From Gemmatimonadaceae bacterium (GTDB taxonomy: Bacteria; Gemmatimonadota; Gemmatimonadetes; Gemmatimonadales; Gemmatimonadaceae), in the NCBI GenBank assembly GCA_025362035.1, contig JANYIN010000036.1, forward strand, positions 1-44,640: a stretch of 44,640 bases of DNA, in the 5' to 3' direction. The notes beneath the pieces were generated by a model. That model worked only from the letters and a program-made list of their open reading frames with translations. It had not been told where the DNA came from and made no database searches. This document shows positions 1-8,237 of this stretch, piece by piece; within the stretch, counting starts at the first letter, position 1, and each line of letters starts with the position of its first letter. Both the position numbers and the translations under genes were made by a program.

Positions 1-1080
1 CGAGCGGTTCTGCAACTGGAGCCGGTACGTGGCAAGCACCTGGTTCGTCTGCACGTAGCCTGGATCGGTGACATTGCCCCACAAGTAGAAGATCGACGCG
101 GCACTCGGCGTCAATGACGCGTTGGGATCACCCTGTACGCCCTTCCACGTTGCCTGCGACACTGGCGTGTTGAAGAGCGACGGGTCGATCACCATCTGCT
201 GCGACTGAAAGATCGTCGGCCCGCGGACGCACAGCGTCGGCGCAACGTGCCAACCCCAGAATATCTGGCAATTGGGATTGTTCCTCGTACTCGCGTGCAA
301 GCTGCCCTGTATCCACACCTTTTTCGGCGAGAGTCCCAGATTGATCATCAACCGGCACATCTCGCTCGCGCGCCCCCAACAACCGTCGTCCGGGTAGAGA
401 AACGGAATGCATGGTGGCGGGACGGTGAGCGGGTTGCAGCTCGTCGCCTTCATCGTGTCGAACACCTGCTGCGCGCCTTTCGCGGAGAGACACTTGAACC
501 ACCGCCATGGCCAACACGGCCAGCACCATAGGCGCCACCACTGGTCCTTGATCCACTCGATCGACCACGGGACGCGCGCGGGAAACTCAGGCCGAGGGAA
601 ATGCGGGACGTCCCCTTCCGGTCCGAATGAGTACGGACGAACATCGATGATCTCGTGGGCATCCGTCTCGGTGACGACGACCGGCGAAAAATTGCGACTC
701 GCCTCGCGCAGCAGGGTTTCCAACTCACCGGCATCGGGCGTGCTGCTTCGCAAGAGGTGCCGTGCGTGCGAAAGCTCGAACTCGACGCTGAGCACGCCCG
801 TGTCGATGGGATCGATACTGGCCACGCGCGATACGTGCGGAATGAGCAGCCGCGTGATGGCGCTCGTCGCCGGTTCGAGCTCGAGATACACGGGACGCCG
901 AAGCTGCCGGAGCCCGTCGAGAATGCGGGCCAGCCCGGCGGCGTTTTTGTCGGACCGTTCGATGCGGGCAAGCCGGCCGCCTTCCAGCTCGACGGAAAAA
1001 CCACCCTCACTTGCGATCCCGCTATCGAGCGGAGGATCGATGCGGAGGACGAGCGAAACGACAGCATTCGGGTTCGGCAT
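1..1080 (-). CDS. Protein-glutaminase-like protein (3' end cut by window edge)
   Basis: One uninterrupted frame of 360 codons from ATG 1080 to base 1, with no stop before the window edge. The start is fixed by a strong Shine-Dalgarno GGGAGGT (1085-1091) 4 nt upstream. The C-terminal part carries the protein-glutaminase arrangement: IPFLYPDDGCWGRASEM with Cys234, WGWHVAPT with His278 and VIDPSLF with Asp299. The order and spacing (44 and 21 residues) resemble the Cys-His-Asp triad of Chryseobacterium protein-glutaminase, which deamidates Gln side chains in proteins. Residues 1-180 form an uncharacterised alpha/beta-looking domain, and no signal peptide is visible. Residues 181-194 contain seven Trp, an odd linker before the catalytic domain. 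Function as a Gln deamidase is inferred from the triad; substrate and location are unknown. It could be an effector or toxin rather than a nutrient enzyme. Confidence 0.8.
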   Translation of the reverse strand, partial: MPNPNAVVSLVLRIDPPLDSGIASEGGFSVELEGGRLARIERSDKNAAGLARILDGLRQLRRPVYLELEPATSAITRLLIPHVSRVASIDPIDTGVLSVEFELSHARHLLRSSTPDAGELETLLREASRNFSPVVVTETDAHEIIDVRPYSFGPEGDVPHFPRPEFPARVPWSIEWIKDQWWRLWCWPCWPWRWFKCLSAKGAQQVFDTMKATSCNPLTVPPPCIPFLYPDDGCWGRASEMCRLMINLGLSPKKVWIQGSLHASTRNNPNCQIFWGWHVAPTLCVRGPTIFQSQQMVIDPSLFNTPVSQATWKGVQGDPNASLTPSAASIFYLWGNVTDPGYVQTNQVLATYRLQLQNRS

Positions 1081-1084
1081 CTTG

Positions 1085-1091
1085 ACCTCCC
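1085..1091 (-). promoter_or_regulatory. Shine-Dalgarno site of the protein-glutaminase-like gene
   Basis: On the minus strand GGGAGGT lies 4 nt before ATG 1080. It is one of the strongest ribosome-binding sites in the window and decides the start. Confidence 0.7.
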
Positions 1092-1130
1092 GGGATCAGG
1101 ATGTGGACTCCGCGAAGCAGCGTGGCACGG

Positions 1131-1219
1131 GCGGCACGATGCCCGTGACCGGCTTGGCTCTCGTCGCCGAGCGCGGGTTTCTTCCTGAGTTCAGATAGTC
1201 TGCAAGAAAAGGGGTCCGC
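1131..1219. repeat. Dispersed intergenic repeat, copy 1
   Basis: About 89 bp that recur in the same orientation at 39394-39480. Shared blocks include GCGGCACG(A/G)TGCCCGTGACC, TCGTCGCCGAGCGCGGGT and ATAGTCTGCA followed by an A-run and GGGTCCGC. It lies between the metallo-hydrolase stop and the protein-glutaminase-like start and is not part of either frame. No transposase or clear terminal repeats are visible, so it looks like a small non-autonomous or REP-like element. Confidence 0.7.
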
Positions 1220-1248
1220 GCGCCAGCGCACCGCGAACAAATGGCGCC

Positions 1249-2181
1249 TCAGTAGACGCCGAGGTCCCGCCCGGACACCACGGCACCCCCATAGCCGGCG
1301 TGCACCTCGCGCAGCAGCACCGTGTCGGCCACCGTGCTCGGGATCTGGTGATACAAGAGAAGGAGCTTCGGGTGCGCCTTCGTGGCCACAGCGCCGAGGT
1401 CGAGGCTCGGCGTGTGGAAGGCGCGATGGTACCTCTGCCACGCCGGCGACATCCCGACCAGCGCGGCCGACGAGATCACCTCGTGCACCAGGACGTCGCA
1501 TCCATGGCACGCGGTCGCCACAGCGTCGTCGGCGCGCGTGTCGCCAGAGATCACAACTGACCGGTCCGCCGTGTCGAAGCGGTAGCCGTACGCGCGCTTC
1601 CAGCTCCCGTGCGGCACGGCGAAGGCGGTGACGGTCACGAGGCTGTCGTGGTACACCACCCCGGGCGACACGTCATGCCCGCGACCGCCGTAACCGGTGG
1701 CATTGGACGGCTCGCCGCCATGGAGCCGAACGTCGATGTCCTCGGCGTACGCTTCCTGGAGATGGTGCGTCATCAATCGAGTGCCGGGCGGACCGTACAC
1801 CTCCAGCGGCGTGGTGCGCCCCATCACCCACGGCGTGAACATCAGGTCGGCGAGACCGAGCGTATGATCGGAATGCAGGTGGGTAAGGAAGACGATTCGG
1901 AGCTTGGGAAGCCCCAGCGCCGGGAGCGAGTCGCGCCCCGACGCCGCGACCGCCCGTCGCACCACGCCGGGCCCAGCATCCACCAGATAAGCCTGGTCGC
2001 CTACCACCACCGCCACAGCTGGCCCCGAGCGGTCTGGGTCGGCGCTCGGCGTGCCGGTGCCAAGCAGCACCACCCGAGTGCGGCTCGAACTCTGACCCGC
2101 CGTAACCGCCCCCTGCGCGACGGCAGATTGGGTCAGCAACACGCCGAGCGCGAGACCAGTGACGAGCGATGCAATGGACAT
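1249..2181 (-). CDS. Exported metallo-beta-lactamase-fold hydrolase
   Basis: 310 aa from ATG 2181. This start was chosen because it gives a normal signal peptide (MSIASLVTGLALGVLLTQSA then VAQG); the longer in-frame upstream part is Arg/Pro-rich and unlike coding sequence. The mature protein opens with VVLLGTGTPSADPDRSGPAVAV, typical of the RNase Z/arylsulfatase-like branch. It carries the zinc motif THLHSDH, followed by VVISGDTRADD and a downstream HEV, plus a final LYHQIP that supplies the last His. These match the dinuclear-zinc ligand order of the fold. Because it is exported it is unlikely to be the tRNA-processing RNase Z; a periplasmic phosphodiesterase, lactonase or sulfatase is more plausible, but the substrate is unknown. 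It lies 81 bp downstream of the sigma-factor gene and could be cotranscribed with it. Confidence 0.88.
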   Translation of the reverse strand: MSIASLVTGLALGVLLTQSAVAQGAVTAGQSSSRTRVVLLGTGTPSADPDRSGPAVAVVVGDQAYLVDAGPGVVRRAVAASGRDSLPALGLPKLRIVFLTHLHSDHTLGLADLMFTPWVMGRTTPLEVYGPPGTRLMTHHLQEAYAEDIDVRLHGGEPSNATGYGGRGHDVSPGVVYHDSLVTVTAFAVPHGSWKRAYGYRFDTADRSVVISGDTRADDAVATACHGCDVLVHEVISSAALVGMSPAWQRYHRAFHTPSLDLGAVATKAHPKLLLLYHQIPSTVADTVLLREVHAGYGGAVVSGRDLGVY

Positions 2182-2262
2182 GCGGGTGCGTGGTTGAAGG
2201 TGGTATCCGCCCAATGGTCGCCTGGGACAGCCCTCGAGAGAGCGCATCACCCAAGCATGCAA

Positions 2263-2871
2263 TCAAGTACCAGCGTGGTCAGCCAGGTCGCGCGCGAGCC
2301 ACGCCTGCGCGAACCGTAAGTCACGCATGACTGTCGGCGCCGACGTGCCCAGCACCTGCGCCGCCTCGTCGAGAGTAAGGCCGGCAAAGTAGCGCAACTC
2401 GATGGCCTTGGCATGACGTGGGTGGAGCGCACCGAACCGCGTGAGCGCCTCGTCGAGCGAGACTAGCGCGTCGGGCTCGGCAGTCGCGGCGGTGCCGTCG
2501 TCGCCCCATCCCGCGGCGTCAAGGCTCACGTGCACGGCGCCGGCGCCGCGTTTTTCCGCCAACCGATGCTTCGCATGGTCGATGAGGATGCGCCGCATCG
2601 CCGTTGACGCAACGGCGAAAAAGTGGGAGCGGTCCTGTAGCGCGGGCGTGGTCCCCGCGGTCATGCGCAGATATGCCTCGTGCACCAGCGCCGAGGTATC
2701 GAGCGTATGGTCGGGCTGCTCGGCGCGCAACCGCGCGCGCGCGATGGCGCGCAGCCGCTCGTACACGTGCGGCAGCATCGCATCGAACGCATCGCGGTCA
2801 CCCTCACGCCAGCGGCGGAGGTAACGCGTGATCTCCGTGGCCTCGGCTGATGCCGCGATGTCATCAGTCAC
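2263..2871 (-). CDS. ECF sigma factor, TIGR02999-like (kinase-associated)
   Basis: 202 aa from GTG 2871. The frame upstream of it is Arg-rich nonsense antisense to the kinase end, so the internal GTG is preferred. Region 2 is seen in ITRYLRRWREGDRDAFDAML...VYERLRAIARARL and DTSALVHEAYLRM, then the family-typical RSHFFAVASTAMRRILIDHAK. Region 4 is ALHPRHAKAIELRYFAGLTLDEAAQVLG with the helix-turn-helix SAPTVMRDLRFAQAWL. No anti-sigma gene lies next to it. The start codon lies inside the 3' end of the kinase gene (GTGACTGA, 8-bp overlap at 2864-2871), so translation is probably coupled. In this sigma group a Ser/Thr kinase is the usual partner, so control by phosphorylation is plausible here (inference). 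Confidence 0.93.
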   Translation of the reverse strand: MTDDIAASAEATEITRYLRRWREGDRDAFDAMLPHVYERLRAIARARLRAEQPDHTLDTSALVHEAYLRMTAGTTPALQDRSHFFAVASTAMRRILIDHAKHRLAEKRGAGAVHVSLDAAGWGDDGTAATAEPDALVSLDEALTRFGALHPRHAKAIELRYFAGLTLDEAAQVLGTSAPTVMRDLRFAQAWLARDLADHAGT

Positions 2872-5800
2872 GTGCCATGGCGGACGCCAGGAATACGGCG
2901 CGCCGCGCCGCGTCTTCGAGCGAGAGGGCGACGCCAATCGCCGTCGCTTCGTCAAAACGAACCGGGCCGAGTGATAGACCGAGCGCGTCGCGGAACTGAT
3001 AAAGATCGACGTCCGCACGCGATGACCGGCGCGCGCCGGAGGACTCGAAGGCGCGCGAAGCGGCGGCGAGCATCGTCGCGGCCGTCGCATCATCATTGAC
3101 GTCGTGCAGCAGCTGCGCGGTAACGTCAAGGCCCGCGATCACGAGTGGACGCGAGCCGTACGGGATGGCGGCAGTGAGCGCATCGCGGAGGAGCACCGCG
3201 CAGCGAGCGCGTTCGTTCAGACGGAGGAGCGCGATCGCGTCGAAGAGCTCGGACTGCACCACGCTCCCCAACGCGCCGGAGGCGCGACGAACGTCCAGCG
3301 CTTCCGCGAGCACCGCGTGGGCCCTCGCCGGTTGACCGTTGTCGAGCAGCATGCGCCCTAGCTCGGTGAGCGTCGTGCCAAGTGGCCAGAGTCTACCGGA
3401 CTCACGCTGCGGAGGGAGATAAGTCTCTACGAGCGCGGCATGATCACCCGGCTCGCCGAGCGCGTGCCGGTTGACCGCGAGTCGCACGAGTACGAGCAGG
3501 CGGTATCCATGGTCGGAGACGAGCTGGCTCACCTCGAGGGCGCGCGCATGCAATTCGAGGGCACGCGCAAATTCGCCGCGTCGCTCCATGAGCGATCCGA
3601 GCCACGTGGCCCCATACGCAACCGCACGCGCGTCGCCTCGTCGTTCGTGCGACGCGATCACCGCCTCGAACTGCCGTTGGGCGTCGTCGAAGTCGCCGCG
3701 CTCCATCGCAATCCATGCGAGGTTATTGCGTGAAAGCGCAGCGCCAAGGGTGTCGCCGAGCTCCTCGTTTAGGGACAGCGCCTCGCGCGACAGGGTTTCC
3801 CCCTGCGCGAGATCCCCGGCGGCCCACGTCTGCCAGCCGAGATTCGCGAGCGTGGACGCGATACCCGCGAGATCGCCGGTCTCGCGATAGAGCGCGAGCG
3901 CACGCGCGAACAGTTCGCGAGCCTCAGGAAAGACGCTGCGCGAGCCCGCGAGGTGCGCTGCACTGGTCAACACTCGCGCATGGAGTGCGGGTTCCACGCG
4001 TGGTCCGTCCGCTCGCTCCAGCGCAGTGAGCACCCGCAGCACCACCGCGTTTCCCTCCTGCAACGGGCCGCGCGTGAGCCAGAGACGATACAGCGATACA
4101 GCGAGATGCGCCGCGTCGAACAGGCCGGCGCGCGCATCCGTGAATGCACTCTCCAGCGCGACGCGCAGATTCGGATATTCGCGCTCGAGCCGATCGAGCC
4201 ACATGAACTGCGACGGACCGCGTAGCTCCTCCGCTGCGTGTTGCGCGAGCGCGACGAAGTACGCACGATGCGCTCGCCGAGCCGCGACCCCGTCGCTGCT
4301 GTCCGCGAGACGATCAAGCCCGTACTCGCGCACGGTCTCCAGCATGAAGATACGCGGCTCGCCGTCCGGCTGCTCTTCGGAATGCACGAGGCTCTTGCTC
4401 GCGAGCGACGAGACCAGCTCGAGCACGGTCATGGACGCGTCACCATCGCCCACGAGATCACGCGATACGCCTTCCGCGGCGTCGAGCGACGCGCCTCCAG
4501 CGAATACGGCTAGGCGGCAGAACAACGCGCGTTCCGGTTCCGTGAGAAGATTGTAGCTCCAGTCGATGACGGCGCGCATGGTACCATGACGCGCGGGGCG
4601 GTCCGCCACGTCAGCGCGAAGGAGCTCAAAACGCCGTTCGAGCCGCGCGAGGATCGCGCGCGGCGAGAGCAGCGTCGCTCGCGCGGCAGCGAGCTCCAGT
4701 GCGAGCGGCAATCCGTCGAGCCGGCGGCAGATCTCGGCGACAGCTGCCAGCGATTCATCGTCGAGCACGAGCGAGGGCTTCTCAGCACGCGCACGGCTCA
4801 GGAACAGTTGCATCGCCTCGGAATCAGCAGCGTCCAGCGCGCCCGGCGCCGGCGTCGCGAGCGGCGGAACCGGGAATGTCTGTTCACCTTGCACGGCGAG
4901 CGGTGCGCGGCTCGTGGCCAGGACCGACACGCCAGGGCACGCAGCGAGCAGCCTCGCCACGAAGGGCGCAGACGCCAGCACGTGTTCCATGTTGTCCAGC
5001 ACCAGCAGCGCGCACCGACCCGCAAGGGCAGCAATCGCGCGATCGGCGGGCGGAGCGGTCCCGCCGTCGTGCACGCCCAGCACCTGGGCCACCGACCATG
5101 GGACCAGCGCCGGCTCGGCGATATCCGCCAGCGGCACGAACCACACGCCATCCGGGAAGGAAGCGCGTACACTCGACGCGAGTTCCAGCGACAAGCGTGT
5201 CTTGCCGGTGCCGCCCGGACCGATGAGCGTGAGGAGGCGCGATCCTGCGAGCAGCGTGCGCGCGGCGGCGAGCTCGCGTTCGCGGCCGATCAATCGCGTC
5301 AATGCAGTCGGCAGGGCGCCGCGTCCCGCTTCCGGCGGCCGTGGACGCACCGCGGCGGCATTCGCGGCGCGCAGTGCGTCGAGCGCATCGCGCACCTCTG
5401 CTGCGTCGGCGGGGCGGCGCGAGCGGTCGTCACTGAGCAACGATTCCACGAGTGCGCGCACGCCATCGTCGATGGATGCAAGCGCCGCGGGGCGGTCGGC
5501 TGCGGTTGCGCCTGACTGCGGACGATGCCCCGTGAGCATCTCATGCAGCATCACGCCAAGTGCCCAGAGGTCGGCGCCTTGATCGACGGCGTCGCCCCGC
5601 ACATGCTCGGGAGACATGTATGCCGGCGTGCCAACCGCCGCGTCGCGTGTCAGAACGTCCGGCTCGGCGAGCAGCTTCGCGATCCCGAAGTCCGCGAGCC
5701 TCGCGGCCCCCTCGGCGTCGAATAGCACGTTGGCCGGCTTCACGTCGCGATGGACGATTCCCGCGGCATGTGTTGCGGCCAACGCGCTCGCAACCTGGGC

Positions 5801-6340
5801 GGCAATCCGAAGCGCGTCGCCGACCGTGATGGGTGCGTGCGAGATTCGCTGGCGGAGTGTCTCACCAGCGTAGTACGCCATGACGATGAAGAGTTGACGG
5901 TCGTCCGTCTCGCCGATGTCGTACACCGTGGCCACATGCGGATGCTCGAGCCGGGCCGCCGCGCGGGCCTCCGCGCGGAAGCGGGCCACCGCGCTCAGGT
6001 CCGCATCGATGGCGGCAGCACGCAGGAACTTGAGCGCCACGCTGCGTTCGAGCTGCTGGTCCCATGCGAGGTGTACATCGCCCATGGCGCCGCTTCCGAG
6101 ATGTCGCTCGACGCGGTAACGACCCGCGACCAGGCCGCTGCCCGACGCCCGAACCTCTTCGGAGCTCAACAAGCGCAGGAAGTCGCCCGCGAGGACCGCC
6201 GCGTCCAGGAGCGAGGCGACCTCCTCCTTCACAGCGGGATCCGCGCCGACTTCGCGAAGCCGGGCGGCACGGCCGGCCGGCTCCAGCTCGATCAAGTCGT
6301 CGAAGAGACGTCGCGCCTCGGCGCCCAGGTCAGTCGGCAC
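2864..6340 (-). CDS. Ser/Thr kinase fused to NB-ARC-like ATPase and TPR repeats
   Basis: 1158 aa from GTG 6340. Residues 1-65 are the helical leader common before such kinases (ARRLFDDLIELEPAGRAARL). The kinase domain (about 70-335) has the Gly loop LGSGAMGDVHLAWD, VALKFL with the catalytic Lys, HRDVKPANVLF with catalytic Asp199, DFGIAK and GTPAYMSPEHV. A P-loop ATPase of the AfsR/LuxR-like NB-ARC type follows: LTLIGPGGTGKTRLSLELA (Lys about 380), LLVLDNMEHV as Walker B, LATSRAPL and GLPLALELAAA. The last 450 residues or so are TPR-like helical repeats (AREL..ALALYRETGD, LANLGWQTWAAGDLAQGE). No transmembrane segment is seen, unlike many bacterial receptor kinases. The gene ends inside the start of the ECF sigma gene. 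The likely role is a cytoplasmic STAND-type switch that phosphorylates or activates the downstream sigma factor; the trigger is unknown. Confidence 0.92.
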   Translation of the reverse strand: MPTDLGAEARRLFDDLIELEPAGRAARLREVGADPAVKEEVASLLDAAVLAGDFLRLLSSEEVRASGSGLVAGRYRVERHLGSGAMGDVHLAWDQQLERSVALKFLRAAAIDADLSAVARFRAEARAAARLEHPHVATVYDIGETDDRQLFIVMAYYAGETLRQRISHAPITVGDALRIAAQVASALAATHAAGIVHRDVKPANVLFDAEGAARLADFGIAKLLAEPDVLTRDAAVGTPAYMSPEHVRGDAVDQGADLWALGVMLHEMLTGHRPQSGATAADRPAALASIDDGVRALVESLLSDDRSRRPADAAEVRDALDALRAANAAAVRPRPPEAGRGALPTALTRLIGRERELAAARTLLAGSRLLTLIGPGGTGKTRLSLELASSVRASFPDGVWFVPLADIAEPALVPWSVAQVLGVHDGGTAPPADRAIAALAGRCALLVLDNMEHVLASAPFVARLLAACPGVSVLATSRAPLAVQGEQTFPVPPLATPAPGALDAADSEAMQLFLSRARAEKPSLVLDDESLAAVAEICRRLDGLPLALELAAARATLLSPRAILARLERRFELLRADVADRPARHGTMRAVIDWSYNLLTEPERALFCRLAVFAGGASLDAAEGVSRDLVGDGDASMTVLELVSSLASKSLVHSEEQPDGEPRIFMLETVREYGLDRLADSSDGVAARRAHRAYFVALAQHAAEELRGPSQFMWLDRLEREYPNLRVALESAFTDARAGLFDAAHLAVSLYRLWLTRGPLQEGNAVVLRVLTALERADGPRVEPALHARVLTSAAHLAGSRSVFPEARELFARALALYRETGDLAGIASTLANLGWQTWAAGDLAQGETLSREALSLNEELGDTLGAALSRNNLAWIAMERGDFDDAQRQFEAVIASHERRGDARAVAYGATWLGSLMERRGEFARALELHARALEVSQLVSDHGYRLLVLVRLAVNRHALGEPGDHAALVETYLPPQRESGRLWPLGTTLTELGRMLLDNGQPARAHAVLAEALDVRRASGALGSVVQSELFDAIALLRLNERARCAVLLRDALTAAIPYGSRPLVIAGLDVTAQLLHDVNDDATAATMLAAASRAFESSGARRSSRADVDLYQFRDALGLSLGPVRFDEATAIGVALSLEDAARRAVFLASAMARD

Positions 6341-6493
6341 AGCGAATCTTACCACCGTCCGCCCGGCGCTGCTATCGAGTTCGGCAGCAAGGTGGCGCCC
6401 TCGGCGGGCATTCGATGAAAAATCGGCGCAGCACTTGTCGCTGATGGAGGTAGCAGCACTTACATCGCCACCGCTCACCCTGGACAGGCACAC

Positions 6494-7303
6494 ATGAAGA
6501 CCGGACTCCTCGGCACCACCGCCATCGTTGCGATCGCTACGCTCGGCGTTGCCATCGCCTGCAGCAACAGCACAACCGCTGTCGACAAGTCGGCGCTCTC
6601 CTACGGCCCCTCCGTCAGTTTCGGGCAGGGCTCGGCACGGACATGGGTGCAGACCGACGCATCAGGTGCGCTGTCGTCGATCGGAATCGCCATGACGGAG
6701 TCTGCGCTGAACGGACTCCCGACTACCGTGAGCGGGCGGAGTCCCACCGCGCTCATGGCCACCCTGCCCCTTCCGGCGGAAGCCGCGGGCGCCGGCTTCG
6801 ATCACGCGGAAGTGGGATGGAATCCGCTCGGCCATGATCCTGTGCAGATCTACGGTCTGCCGCACTTCGACATGCATTTCTACAGCGTCAGTCCGGCCAC
6901 ACAACTCGCAATCCTGCCGAATGACCCACAGTGGGCGACAAAGGCCGCGAACCTGCCGAGCGCCGCATTCGTCCCGACGGGCTACGTGGCGCCGCCCGCG
7001 CCCATCGCCGCGAGCGCGGTTCCGCAGATGGGCGTCCACTGGACGGACGTGAAATCGCCCGAGTTCAATGGGCAGCCGTTCACGAGCACCTTCATCTACG
7101 GTTCGTGGGATGGACAGTTCATCTTTCTGGAGCCGATGATCACCAAGGCGTTCCTTGACAGTCACCCGGCGAACGTCACGAGGAACATCCCTCAGCCCGC
7201 GCAGTGGGCGAAGCCCGGCAGCTACCCTACGACATATACCGTGAACTACGACGCCTCGTTGCAGGAATTCCGCATCACGCTGGGCGGCCTGACGAAGCGC
7301 TAG
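6494..7303 (+). CDS. DUF5602/TTHB210-like lipoprotein
   Basis: 269 aa from ATG 6494, divergent from the kinase gene across about 150 bp. The N-terminus is a lipoprotein signal (MKTGLLGTTAIVAIATLGVAIAC, lipobox VAIA-C). The mature part starts GQGSARTWVQTDASGALSSIGIAMTESAL and contains FDHAEVGWNPLGHDP, YGLPHFDMHFY and GSWDGQFIFLEPMIT, as in DUF5602/TTHB210-like proteins. The several His and Asp in HDP...HFDMHFY could bind a metal. No catalytic function is known for the family. I see no strong Shine-Dalgarno; the start is supported by the signal peptide. Confidence 0.8.
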   Translation: MKTGLLGTTAIVAIATLGVAIACSNSTTAVDKSALSYGPSVSFGQGSARTWVQTDASGALSSIGIAMTESALNGLPTTVSGRSPTALMATLPLPAEAAGAGFDHAEVGWNPLGHDPVQIYGLPHFDMHFYSVSPATQLAILPNDPQWATKAANLPSAAFVPTGYVAPPAPIAASAVPQMGVHWTDVKSPEFNGQPFTSTFIYGSWDGQFIFLEPMITKAFLDSHPANVTRNIPQPAQWAKPGSYPTTYTVNYDASLQEFRITLGGLTKR

Positions 7304-7352
7304 TCCAGCGATGGAAGTCGAGCGGAACGAATGGAGGCAGGATCATGCCGGC

Positions 7353-7425
7353 GGAAGAGGAAAGGAATGAGGGGCGACGGACTCGAACCGGCGACGCAGT
7401 GCGGTCAGGTTCCTTTCCTTCTTCC
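7353..7425. terminator. Long-stem inverted repeat between convergent genes
   Basis: GGAAGAGGAAAGGAA at 7353-7367 is complementary to TTCCTTTCCTTCTTCC at 7410-7425, giving a 15-bp stem with one bulged base and a 42-nt loop. It lies between the DUF5602-like gene (ends 7303) and the minus-strand SnoaL-like gene (ends 7446), where a bidirectional terminator would be expected. There is no clear T-run, and the loop contains a tRNA 3'-end fragment, so this is not a standard terminator. Confidence 0.5.
7372..7396 (-). other. tRNA 3'-end (T-arm) fragment
   Basis: On the minus strand this reads as a T-arm with TTCGAGT loop and the start of an acceptor 3' strand. The 19 nt CGGACTCGAACCGGCGACG (plus strand, 7378-7396) are identical to 43662-43680 inside the degenerate tRNA-Gly. 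The match extends to 25 of 26 positions with a single missing base, which breaks the T-stem. No anticodon arm follows, so this is a fragment and not a gene. Similar tRNA 3' fragments can mark attachment sites of integrated elements, but no integrase is present in the window. Confidence 0.5.
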
Positions 7426-7445
7426 AGCGCGGCCATTGGACGCTC

Positions 7446-7961
7446 TCATGGCTTCAGTTCGAGGGCGGCCTTTCCGGTTGCGAAATCGGCGGGTACGGAA
7501 ACATGATCGTGAACAATCAACCACTTTCCATTGATCCTTCGGAGGCCGCTTGTTACGCGAAGCCACATGTCGGACTTCTGGCCGTCCTTGAGCGTTCCAC
7601 TCATTCGCTCGAGCACGTGGATGAAGGCGACATCTTGTCCCGCGATAATTCGAAGGTCGCGGAACTCGACGTCGAGCGGGCCTTTATACATGGCAAAGAA
7701 CGCTTCGTAGTTCTTTCGATATGAGTCGCGCCCGACCTTTTGGAGCGGGGGAACTACGTCGAAGGCGACGACGCTCGCTCCTGCGGCGTACACGGCCATC
7801 ACGCCGTTGATGTCCTTTGCTCGGAACGCCTTTTCCCATCGAGCCAACAACTGCCGGATCTCGGCTTCCCCCGTTGCCGCTGGTTGGGCAGCGAACGCAG
7901 GGATGGACTTCGTCACGGCGACGGTGGTGATGAGGGCCGCAAGATGAACGAGTCTTCTCAT
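7446..7961 (-). CDS. Exported SnoaL/NTF2-fold protein
   Basis: 171 aa from ATG 7961, supported by the Shine-Dalgarno GGGAGGAG just upstream and by a signal peptide (MRRLVHLAALITTVAVTKSIPAFAA). The mature part has the NTF2-like/SnoaL pattern: IRQLLARWEKAFRAKDINGVMAVYA, ASVVAFDVVPP, YRKNYEAFFAMYKGPLDVEFRDLRI and a C-terminal INGKWLIVHDHVSVP. Proteins of this calcium/calmodulin-dependent-kinase-II-association or ketosteroid-isomerase-like type are small cone-shaped folds with varied or unknown activity. The Asp and His residues in the pocket (DHVSVP) are kept. Substrate unknown. Confidence 0.88.
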   Translation of the reverse strand: MRRLVHLAALITTVAVTKSIPAFAAQPAATGEAEIRQLLARWEKAFRAKDINGVMAVYAAGASVVAFDVVPPLQKVGRDSYRKNYEAFFAMYKGPLDVEFRDLRIIAGQDVAFIHVLERMSGTLKDGQKSDMWLRVTSGLRRINGKWLIVHDHVSVPADFATGKAALELKP

Positions 7962-8237
7962 AACTCCTCCCGTTGATCGTCGAGTGCATTCAACCGTTTG
8001 AGAAGTGCACGGCGTCTTGCTCGAATTCCTTGGTCGCCGGCCGGCCGAAGCGCCGCGATCGACGACGAAGAGCACGCGCTTCGCCTTGCCTTGTTTGTTG
8101 AGTCGATGGAAGAATGGGACGGCCTCGAACGTTTTACAACCCCCAGCGGAAGAGCAGATGCGTGGCAATCTTGTCCAAGCCGTTCTCGCTTCTGCGGCGT
8201 ACGATCCGATAGACTCCGCTCTCCGACCCACTCGATC

